The notes under the pieces: model-generated
The model's database searches: none
What the model saw: the letters and a program-made list of their open reading frames with translations, nothing else
Told to the model about the DNA's origin: nothing
Program-made: the position numbers and the translations under genes
Shown: positions 7,382 to 12,478 of the stretch, in pieces
Layout: each line of letters opens with the position of its first letter
Numbering within the stretch: position 1 is the stretch's first letter
Assembly: GCA_946415795.1 (NCBI GenBank)
Contig: CAMKTW010000024.1
Location: forward strand, 1-12,478
Source of the DNA: an uncultured Bacteroidales bacterium
GTDB lineage: Bacteria; Bacteroidota; Bacteroidia; Bacteroidales; UBA932
Direction of reading: 5' to 3'
DNA length: 12,478 nucleotides

Positions 7382-7746
7382 AGGGTGTCCATCTCGCGAC
7401 GCTCTTTTTTTGTGGGACGTCCGGCACCCCGGTCCCGCACCACAAAGAACGATTCGTGAGGAGCGTGCAGTTTGGCCAGTTCGCTCTCCGGAGTGAGGTT
7501 CTGGGCATACTGTTCCACAAGGGCAGCCCCCTGGCGCCGGTCTATGGGCTGCAACACCTTGTATTGGTACAATACCGCCCCTTTGCGGATCTGGATCATA
7601 TCACCGGACTTAACCTCCCGCGAAGGCTTGGCGTCCTGACCGTTAACCAGCACCTTGCCGCCGCGGCAGGCATCGGTAGCGTCGCTGCGGGTCTTGAAAA
7701 CCCTGATGGACCAGAGATACTTGTCCAGTCTGGTAGAATCAGCCAT
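7336..7746 (-). CDS. hslR: S4-domain RNA-binding protein, Hsp15 (HslR)-like
   Basis: Small cytoplasmic RNA-binding protein of 136 aa. The S4 domain occupies about residues 6-60: RLDKYLWSIRVFKTRSDA, then GGKVLVNGQDAKPSREVKSG, the classic alpha-L RNA-binding fold. The middle carries Hsp15-like GRPTKKERREMD at about 110-121. In E. coli, Hsp15 binds free 50S subunits that still hold a nascent chain on tRNA. I chose ATG 7746, not the upstream start at 7842, because conserved residues begin right after it and manA ends only 5 bases upstream (stop 7752-7754). It is the last gene of the CPBP-manA-S4 operon. The acidic tail (EEEFSSEDFD) overlaps the pth 3' end by 46 bases. Assignment to the family is firm; exact orthology to E. 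coli HslR is less so. Confidence 0.88.
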   Translation of the reverse strand: MADSTRLDKYLWSIRVFKTRSDATDACRGGKVLVNGQDAKPSREVKSGDMIQIRKGAVLYQYKVLQPIDRRQGAALVEQYAQNLTPESELAKLHAPHESFFVVRDRGAGRPTKKERREMDTLYSALEEEFSSEDFD

Positions 7747-7751
7747 ACGGA

Positions 7752-8795
7752 TTATTTCTCTAAATATTCGTCTGTTTCTTCTTCTATCTTCCGGATGTGG
7801 GCCTCGATAAGGCTGGCTCCACCCGGTGCGGGGGTAAAGCAATACGCCCCCATCGCCGCGGGAATCAAGACGGTGTCACCTGCGGCAATCTCCTCCTTTC
7901 CACCCTCCCAGGTGAGGGTCGCGGCTCCGGAAGTACACATATACAGCACAAAACTGTTGAATTTGTCGGGGTCAGCCTCATAACGCTCACCCAGAGGCAG
8001 AACACTGATGGTAAACCACTTGCAGTCGCATACCACCCCCTTGGCCACTGCAGCTGGGCGGAACAGTTCGGCGGCCTTGTACTTTTCATAGTCTATACAA
8101 TCTATCGCCTCGTCCAGATGCATCTCGCGGCGGGTGGCGGGGTTATTCTCAAAGCCCCAGTCGTAGAGACGCAGCGTGGCGTCACTGTTCTCCTGAATCT
8201 CCGCAATCACGATGCCTCCCTCTGCGGCGTGCACTGTTCCAGCCTTGATGTAGAAGCAGTCACCCGGCTTGGGATGATACACGTTCATAATATCGACTAT
8301 AGAGCCGTCGCGACACTTCTGGTAGAATTCCGATGCGGAGCTGTCACGGTTCAGCCCCATATAGACCTTTGCTTCCGGTCTGGCGTCCACCACATACCAG
8401 AATTCGTTCTTGCCCAGGCAGTCGTAGCGTTCAGCCGCCACTTCGTCGGTAGGATGCACCTGCACCGAGAGGCGCCCCTCCACGTTCAGATATTTGACAA
8501 GCAGCGGGAACTGATTACCGAAAAAGTCATATATATTGTCCCCCACAAGGTCGCCGAGGTAGGTCTCCAGAATATCACTGATACTGTTGCCAGCAAGGAA
8601 TCCGTTCACAATAACAGAACTGTGGTCCTCGCCAAACTCATAGAGTTCAAACGACTCGCCGATGCTTTCCAGGTCAACCTGGTCTTCCTGGCCGGGAGCG
8701 GCTCTCTTCCCCAGTTTATTCTTCAGGGCATTCCCGCCCCATCGCTTCTCCACTTGCAGCGGGGCGAATCTTAAAGGATATAATGCTTTGTTCAT
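7752..8795 (-). CDS. manA: Mannose-6-phosphate isomerase, type I
   Basis: Zinc-dependent cupin enzyme interconverting mannose 6-phosphate and fructose 6-phosphate, feeding GDP-sugar and glycan synthesis or mannose use. At 347 aa it fits the short Bacteroidetes/Firmicutes form. The zinc ligands can be placed at Gln112 and His114 (SVQVHPTDEVA), Glu131 (KNEFWYVVDA) and His189 (IKAGTVHAAEGG). Arg209 in SDATLRLYDW is the conserved active-site arginine. The N-terminus reads LYPLRFAPLQVEKRWGG, the normal start region, so the ATG at 8795 is probably right. That places the first 80 bases inside the end of the CPBP gene in another frame, suggesting translational coupling. The S4 gene starts 5 bases after the stop. 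Confidence 0.95.
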   Translation of the reverse strand: MNKALYPLRFAPLQVEKRWGGNALKNKLGKRAAPGQEDQVDLESIGESFELYEFGEDHSSVIVNGFLAGNSISDILETYLGDLVGDNIYDFFGNQFPLLVKYLNVEGRLSVQVHPTDEVAAERYDCLGKNEFWYVVDARPEAKVYMGLNRDSSASEFYQKCRDGSIVDIMNVYHPKPGDCFYIKAGTVHAAEGGIVIAEIQENSDATLRLYDWGFENNPATRREMHLDEAIDCIDYEKYKAAELFRPAAVAKGVVCDCKWFTISVLPLGERYEADPDKFNSFVLYMCTSGAATLTWEGGKEEIAAGDTVLIPAAMGAYCFTPAPGGASLIEAHIRKIEEETDEYLEK

Positions 8796-9573
8796 CTTTG
8801 TAGTTACGATTAATGAGATAAATGGATGCGGCTACAATCAGCGCGCTGACAATAAGGAAAACAGAATACCACGGCTGCGGTATCACGTCCGCATAAGTAG
8901 CATCTATCGGCAGGTTGGGGAAAAGGGCCATCATAACCTGCGAGAGGGTGTTGTTAACAAAATGGATTGCAATGGTCGCCCACAGGCTGTGGGTTTTGTA
9001 ATATATCCAGCCCATAAAGATGCCCAGGCCGAATGCGGCCGTACCCTGCTGGAGGTTGCCGTGAAGCAGGGCGAAGATAAGGGCCGACACCACGATTGCC
9101 ACCCAGGGTTTGTTACGGGAAAGGAGACCGCGGCAGATCAGGCCGCGGCACAGCAGTTCTTCGCAAAGCGGTGCCAGTATGGAGGCGGCGATAAATGTAT
9201 CCACCGGTCTTGAAGTATCAAACATCTTCTCGAAGGCTGCCCGCATAAGGTCTGACATCGGGAAAAGTGCGGTCGCCGGCTCTATCAACGCAGCCAGGAA
9301 GGGAGTCGCCACAATCACAATGGCAAACAGCGGGAGCATTGAACCGAATCGGCCCCGCCGGGGCTCGTCCAGTGGGACAAAGCCATAACCTGCAGCCTGA
9401 TTCCTGCGGGACATCAGAAAAGCCCACAGCAGCGGCAGGAGCATAGTGGCGGCATAGGTCAACGAAGACGAATCAATGCCGGAAAGGAAGATTGCCGACG
9501 CAGCCACCGACCCGGCAAAAAAAATCGCCACAAGAATCAGACACTGGGCCCAGGAGGGCAAATAATAACTCAT
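8716..9573 (-). CDS. CPBP (CAAX/Abi) family intramembrane metalloprotease
   Basis: Multi-pass inner-membrane protein of 285 aa in the CPBP family (Rce1/Abi type). The three family motifs are present: Glu138-Glu139 with Arg143 in CEELLCRG, Phe167 and His171 in FALLHGN, and His204 and Asn208 in IHFVNN. Hydrophobic helices cover about 10-30, 40-55, 78-100, 125-137, 156-171, 178-192, 198-215 and 232-255. These enzymes process prenylated proteins or peptides in some organisms, but most bacterial members have no known substrate. The start at ATG 9573 immediately precedes the first hydrophobic segment. The C-terminal 26 codons, after the last helix, overlap the beginning of manA. It is the first gene of a minus-strand operon, reading divergently from the divIC-like gene. 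Confidence 0.9.
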   Translation of the reverse strand: MSYYLPSWAQCLILVAIFFAGSVAASAIFLSGIDSSSLTYAATMLLPLLWAFLMSRRNQAAGYGFVPLDEPRRGRFGSMLPLFAIVIVATPFLAALIEPATALFPMSDLMRAAFEKMFDTSRPVDTFIAASILAPLCEELLCRGLICRGLLSRNKPWVAIVVSALIFALLHGNLQQGTAAFGLGIFMGWIYYKTHSLWATIAIHFVNNTLSQVMMALFPNLPIDATYADVIPQPWYSVFLIVSALIVAASIYLINRNYKDEQSIISFKIRPAASGEAMGRECPEE

Positions 9574-9577
9574 CGCC

Positions 9578-9609
9578 TTGCTATTTTTGTTTCAAATTTA
9601 ATAAATTTG
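9578..9609 (+). promoter_or_regulatory. Candidate promoter of the divIC-like / S41 operon
   Basis: TTG 9578-9580 and TAAATTTG 9602-9609 are separated by 21 bases. This would start transcription at or next to the ATG at 9615, giving a nearly leaderless message. A second possible -7 box, TATTTTTG at 9582-9589, would give a leader of about 20-25 nt but lacks a good -33 partner. Confidence 0.55.
9593..9609. promoter_or_regulatory. 17-nt palindrome carrying a -7 box on both strands
   Basis: CAAATTTA-A-TAAATTTG is a perfect inverted repeat (8 + 1 + 8). The right arm read on the plus strand and the left arm read on the minus strand are both TAAATTTG, a perfect TAnnTTTG element. It sits in the 41-nt gap between the divergent CPBP and divIC-like genes. 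It may be a two-way promoter, a repressor site, or both. The minus-strand -33 element is poor (nearest TTG is 25 bases away). Confidence 0.6.
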
Positions 9610-9614
9610 TGAAT

Positions 9615-9956
9615 ATGTCAGTTTTCAAAAAAGCAAAAGAGAAGATATCCGGGTTGAAGGCAAAGAGCACTGCCGTGCGGATTTTGCTGAACAATTATTT
9701 CATAGCTATGCTGGTGTTCGTGCTGCTGATACTTTTCAACAGTCGCACAAGCCTGCACCAGATGCTGCAGAGTATGAATACAATCCGACGCCAGAAGCAG
9801 CAGGAGCTCTATTATAAACAAGCCATAAAGACCACGGACGAAAGGATTAAACAACTCACCTCCAACAAGGATACCCTGGAGATGTTCGCACGCGAAAACT
9901 ATTACTTTCAGGAAGATGGTGAAGATGTGTTTATAGTTGAACAAGAAAAAGAATAG
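9615..9956 (+). CDS. Septum formation initiator, DivIC/FtsB family
   Basis: Small bitopic division protein of 113 aa. A basic cytoplasmic N-terminus (1-24) is followed by one transmembrane helix (about 27-42, FIAMLVFVLLILF core) and a periplasmic coiled coil (about 45-85). The coil ends in the family motif LTSNKDTLEMFARENYYF, and then an acidic tail with EDVFIVEQ. In other bacteria FtsB/DivIC pairs with FtsL and FtsQ/DivIB to activate septal peptidoglycan synthesis. The start at 9615 is chosen over an upstream in-frame extension because the extension would run through the promoter palindrome and into the start of the opposite gene. The S41 protease gene begins 3 bases after the stop, so the two are co-transcribed. 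Confidence 0.88.
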   Translation: MSVFKKAKEKISGLKAKSTAVRILLNNYFIAMLVFVLLILFNSRTSLHQMLQSMNTIRRQKQQELYYKQAIKTTDERIKQLTSNKDTLEMFARENYYFQEDGEDVFIVEQEKE

Positions 9957-9959
9957 GAT

Positions 9960-11453
9960 ATGACAAAGTTCTTGAGAACAGTCCTGGTATATGTGCTGAC
10001 CCTTGTCGCGGTATCATCCTGCGTAAAACCGGAAGATACCTATGAAGAGCAGCAGCGCCGCCAGGCCTCAATAAAGGCCCTGACCTATCTCCGGGACAAT
10101 ATTATGAGCGAGAATTATTACTGGAGCGAGTCGCTCGTGAAAAAGCCGTTCACATACGATACCGGCATAGAAGATTATTTTTACTCGCTGCTCTATGAAA
10201 AAGACCGTTGGAGCTGGATGACCGACGGCAAGTCATATATAGACGATGAAAGCGGAGTCCAATATGGGACCTACGGCGTAATGGTGGGACAGATGATAGA
10301 TTATTACGCAGATTATGGCGTCTATGCCGGCCTGGTCTATCCGGACGGTCCATTTGGCAAGGCAGGCGTAAAGCGCGGCTGGAAGATTACCGGAATTGAC
10401 GGAAAGACCACAGAAGACTGGATCAAGACTGACAGGGAGGCCTTCCAGGATATCTTCAACGCTCCCAGCACAACCCGGCCCCACCTTTTCACATTCCAGG
10501 ATACAAGAGGTCAAACGCACCAGGCATCCATAACTGCTGCTGAATCTTTGCTTGTACGCCCCGGGCTCTCCACCAGAGTTTTCACTGCAAAAGACTATCC
10601 CGGCCTCACTGCTCCGGTGGGATATTTCAACTACCTCAGCTTCAAGGCCGACAATGACATTACCGGCAAATCTATGATGGACGATATAACAGAGGCGATG
10701 GATTATTTCAAGAAGCAGGGTGTAAAGACCCTGATACTGGACTTGCGCTACAACGGCGGCGGCGACAGCAGGGCAAGCAATCTTCTGGTCAGTTACCTCG
10801 CCCCTTCGAGAGCCAGGGGACAGGTTTATGTGAAACGCACCCACAACAGAAAACAACGATCTTATGACATAGAGGGAAAGGTTGTTTCACCAGAGAAGGC
10901 GATATCAGATATTGAATCGGCCAAGAATTCAGGCACACACTTCTCCTGCAAACCATCTTCTCCAGAATTCGAGCACCTGTATTTCATCACCGGCAAGGGG
11001 AGCGCTTCCGCCTCTGAAATGGTTCTCAACGGCCTCAAGCCTCTTGCAGATGTCCACCACGTAGGCAATATAACCTACGGCAAGCCAAACGGGATGTACG
11101 TATTCCTGTACCCGTCCCATCTTGCAGCGTACGACAGGGGGGACTACAGCGGGCTGAAATATGTATTCCTCCCTATCTGCTTTTATAATGCCAACGGCTT
11201 GGGAGAGAATATCCCCGACACCGGGATTATTCCTGACAACCAACGCCCCGACGATCTCTATCACGATTTTGACGCCACTGAGGACAATATCGCAGCCTGC
11301 CTGCACCACATTGTTCACGGTTCGTATCCAGCCCTGCCCGAGGTAACCGAACCGGCCGCCGATACCAAGGCTGCTTTCCGTACAGATGCCCACTTGTATT
11401 TGTGGGAAAACGACAGAAACTATGGCAGATACACCATAAAATGCGATTTTTAA
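9960..11453 (+). CDS. S41 family (C-terminal processing) peptidase lipoprotein
   Basis: Predicted lipoprotein serine protease of 497 aa. The signal sequence ends in LTLVAVSSC with lipidated Cys21. After a helical N-terminal part (about 25-90) comes a PDZ-like domain (about 95-195, with GPFGKAGVKRGWKITGIDG), then the S41 catalytic core (about 215-420). The LILDLRYNGGGDS strand-turn at 258-270 is typical. The nucleophile is Ser350 in GSASASEMV and the general base Lys375 in TYGKPNG, exactly 25 residues apart as in CtpA. The C-terminal 60 residues show no motif I recognise. It would act in the periplasm or at the outer membrane. It starts 3 bases after the divIC-like gene, hinting at envelope maintenance linked to division, but its substrate is unknown. 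A weak terminator follows at once. Confidence 0.92.
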   Translation: MTKFLRTVLVYVLTLVAVSSCVKPEDTYEEQQRRQASIKALTYLRDNIMSENYYWSESLVKKPFTYDTGIEDYFYSLLYEKDRWSWMTDGKSYIDDESGVQYGTYGVMVGQMIDYYADYGVYAGLVYPDGPFGKAGVKRGWKITGIDGKTTEDWIKTDREAFQDIFNAPSTTRPHLFTFQDTRGQTHQASITAAESLLVRPGLSTRVFTAKDYPGLTAPVGYFNYLSFKADNDITGKSMMDDITEAMDYFKKQGVKTLILDLRYNGGGDSRASNLLVSYLAPSRARGQVYVKRTHNRKQRSYDIEGKVVSPEKAISDIESAKNSGTHFSCKPSSPEFEHLYFITGKGSASASEMVLNGLKPLADVHHVGNITYGKPNGMYVFLYPSHLAAYDRGDYSGLKYVFLPICFYNANGLGENIPDTGIIPDNQRPDDLYHDFDATEDNIAACLHHIVHGSYPALPEVTEPAADTKAAFRTDAHLYLWENDRNYGRYTIKCDF

Positions 11454-11481
11454 CACAAATTTTTGCATTTGTGGTTTTTTT
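11454..11481 (+). terminator. Probable intrinsic terminator after the S41 gene
   Basis: CACAAAT (11454-11460) pairs with ATTTGTG (11467-11473) around a 6-nt loop, followed by seven T (11475-11481). The stem begins at the base after the stop codon and is A/T-rich, so its strength is moderate. Confidence 0.65.
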
Positions 11482-11493
11482 GGCTTAATTTCA
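11462..11493 (+). promoter_or_regulatory. Weak candidate promoter for the histone-like gene
   Basis: TTTG 11462-11465, inside the loop of the preceding terminator, is 20 bases from TAATTTCA at 11486-11493. The -7 box matches TAnnTTTG at only four of six fixed bases, so this is tentative. It would leave a 45-nt A/T-rich leader. Confidence 0.35.
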
Positions 11494-11543
11494 CAATCAA
11501 GAAAAACAATCTACTAATTATTAACCAAATAACTATTTTTATT

Positions 11544-11717
11544 ATGAAAGAACTCGTTGCACAGATCAATGCTGAAATTGAAGCTTTCCAGAAGAATGCT
11601 GCCGCTCAGGTAGAAAAAGGCAACAAAGCTGCCGGTACCCGTGCCCGCAAAGCTGCTCTTAACATCAGCAAGCTTATGAAAGACTTCCGTAAAGCATCTG
11701 TTGATGCTGCCAAATAA
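11544..11717 (+). CDS. Histone H1-like DNA-binding protein (Hc1 family)
   Basis: A 57-aa, Lys/Ala-rich basic protein of the Hc1-like family common in Bacteroidetes. The N-terminal third (MKELVAQINAEIEAFQKN) can form an amphipathic helix. The centre, GNKAAGTRARKAALNISKL, is the family's conserved core, and the end is KDFRKASVDAAK. These proteins are thought to bind and compact DNA, by analogy with the basic tail of eukaryotic H1 and chlamydial Hc1; direct evidence in this phylum is thin. I start at ATG 11544, where the family similarity begins; the longer frame from 11463 would translate the terminator. Codons are strongly biased (GCT, AAA, CGT, GAA), unlike the GC-rich neighbours, which suggests high expression. 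It stands alone between two terminators. Confidence 0.88.
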   Translation: MKELVAQINAEIEAFQKNAAAQVEKGNKAAGTRARKAALNISKLMKDFRKASVDAAK

Positions 11718-11743
11718 TTAAGCACAACCTTTAACAAAATAAA

Positions 11744-11777
11744 GGATCGGTCAGTACTTTGACCGATTCTTTTTTTT
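11744..11777 (+). terminator. Strong intrinsic terminator after the histone-like gene
   Basis: GGATCGGTCA (11744-11753) pairs with TGACCGATTC (11760-11769) with one G-U pair and a 6-nt loop. Three more A-T pairs extend the stem into the T tract 11770-11777. It ends the single-gene transcript 26 bases after the stop. Confidence 0.92.
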
Positions 11778-11789
11778 GCCGTAAATTGC
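11758..11789 (+). promoter_or_regulatory. Weak candidate promoter for the LAB_N gene
   Basis: TTTG 11758-11761, within the terminator hairpin, is 20 bases from TAAATTGC at 11782-11789, which matches TAnnTTTG at four of six fixed bases. The -7 region lies inside a short imperfect palindrome (11778-11792, GCCG...CGGC). Tentative. Confidence 0.35.
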
Positions 11790-11800
11790 GGCATATTTCT

Positions 11801-12454
11801 ATGGACAGCAGTTGGCTCATATATTCGCTCGGATTACTCGCCCAGGGGCTCTTCTCTGCCAGAATGATTGTGCAATGGATTATCTCAGAGAAGCAGAAGC
11901 GGGTCGCATCGCCTGCTATCTACTGGATGCTGAGCCTGATTGCATCGATGCTGTTTTTCATCTACGGCTGGCTGCGGCAGGATTTCGCCATTATGCTGGG
12001 TCAGGTAATCAGTTATTACATATACATCTGGAACCTCAGGGCAAAAGGGATTTGGGCGGGTCTCAAATCAACAATCAGGTATCCGGTTCTGACCATCCTG
12101 TTTTTGCTGCCGGTGGCGGGCATCACACTTATGTTGACGCACGAGGGCACCGTTGAGCGGCTTTTCCAGAACGAAGGCATCCCGGCGTGGCTCATTATCT
12201 TCGGATGTGCCGGGCAAGTCATTTTCACCTTCAGATTCATCTATCAGTATATATATTCACGCAAGAGGGGCGAAAGCCTGCTCCCCGCCGGTTTCTGGAT
12301 TATCAGCCTTATCGGCTCGGCGGTGATTGTCTCATACGCCTTCATCCGGCACGACTGGGTGCTCGCGCTGGGGCAGTCGGTGGGCTTTTTCACCTACTCG
12401 CGTAACCTTTATTTAGCATTAAGACACAATGAGACTTCCACAGGCCGAGCTTGA
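11801..12454 (+). CDS. LAB_N-domain membrane protein with two tandem LAB_N repeats
   Basis: Integral membrane protein of 217 aa made of two copies of the small domain first named for the N-terminus of some lipid A synthesis proteins (LAB_N). Copy 1 spans about 6-81 and copy 2 about 131-206. They share the order G..AQ...RMIVQW / G.AGQ...FRFIYQY, a Ser-x-x-P/Leu-Pro stretch, FW or YW, IISLIGS / MLSLIAS, an R-x-D, LGQ, and Y..NL at the end. A single hydrophobic helix (about 94-112) joins them, giving a probable 3+1+3 helix plan like that of PQ-loop/SWEET transporters; that comparison is my inference. It is not fused to LpxB or a glycosyltransferase. ATG 11801 is chosen because the upstream frame runs through the terminator. 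The next gene overlaps its end by 26 bases. Confidence 0.85.
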   Translation: MDSSWLIYSLGLLAQGLFSARMIVQWIISEKQKRVASPAIYWMLSLIASMLFFIYGWLRQDFAIMLGQVISYYIYIWNLRAKGIWAGLKSTIRYPVLTILFLLPVAGITLMLTHEGTVERLFQNEGIPAWLIIFGCAGQVIFTFRFIYQYIYSRKRGESLLPAGFWIISLIGSAVIVSYAFIRHDWVLALGQSVGFFTYSRNLYLALRHNETSTGRA

Positions 12455-12478
12455 GATAAGCCGCAGCGCCACATTACA
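12429..12478 (+). CDS. Start of a further gene (partial, function uncertain)
   Basis: An open frame begins at ATG 12429 inside the end of the LAB_N gene and runs off the window after about 16 codons (MRLPQAELEISRSATL). The 26-nt overlap suggests an operon. The pattern E-x-E-I-x-x-x-A resembles the first strand of alanine racemase-type proteins, but the fragment is far too short to name. Confidence 0.45.
   Translation, partial: MRLPQAELEISRSATL

Noticed and set aside
7405..7411. A7 run in the S4 gene (ACA AAA AAA GAG), a potential slippery site with a long -1 frame downstream
   Set aside because: No stimulatory stem-loop or motif that I can see, the lysines belong to the conserved Hsp15-like segment, and the zero-frame end is sensible.
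7797..8774. A 325-codon plus-strand frame opposite manA
   Set aside because: manA carries all zinc ligands on the minus strand; the plus frame shows no signal peptide, motif or domain.
9492..9614. N-terminal extension of the divIC-like gene to 9492
   Set aside because: The added 41 residues would be read through the start of the opposite CPBP gene and the promoter palindrome and do not resemble the family.

Overview
The window looks like chromosomal DNA of a fairly GC-rich member of the Bacteroidetes, most likely Bacteroidales. The evidence is a set of promoters matching the Bacteroidetes consensus (TTTG, about 20 nt, TAnnTTTG), little use of Shine-Dalgarno sites, and several family types typical of the phylum: a 57-residue histone H1-like protein, a Bacteroidetes-type ManA, C11 and S41 lipoproteins, and a long CTC-type bL25. 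It is dense housekeeping sequence. I see no transposon, prophage, CRISPR array, tRNA or rRNA, and no gap over 300 bases without a gene.

Layout: (1) 2-712, the 3' end of rpoC, closed by a strong terminator whose T tract merges into the promoter of the next gene. (2) 819-4769, a secreted GH2 beta-galactosidase followed 18 nt later by glutamate racemase murI. (3) 4782-6026, a clostripain-like (C11) lipoprotein protease whose promoter lies inside the end of murI. (4) 6039-7381, rplY (bL25) with a structured leader, then pth. (5) 7336-9573 on the minus strand, a tight operon of CPBP membrane protease, manA and an Hsp15-like S4 protein; it collides tail to tail with pth. (6) 9615-11453, divergent from the CPBP gene: a DivIC/FtsB-type division protein and an S41 lipoprotein protease. 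(7) 11544-11717, a free-standing histone-like gene with a terminator on each side. (8) 11801-12478, a LAB_N membrane protein and the first codons of an overlapping gene.

Functionally the region mixes transcription (rpoC), translation and ribosome rescue (bL25, Pth, Hsp15-like), cell-wall precursor supply (murI), cell division (DivIC/FtsB-like), sugar-phosphate metabolism (manA), chromosome packaging (histone-like) and envelope proteolysis (C11, S41, CPBP).

I did not find a clearly new multi-gene system. The most interesting signals are regulatory: a twin-hairpin leader in front of rplY, a 17-nt palindrome between CPBP and divIC that places a -7 box on both strands, and promoter elements nested inside neighbouring stop codons and terminators.
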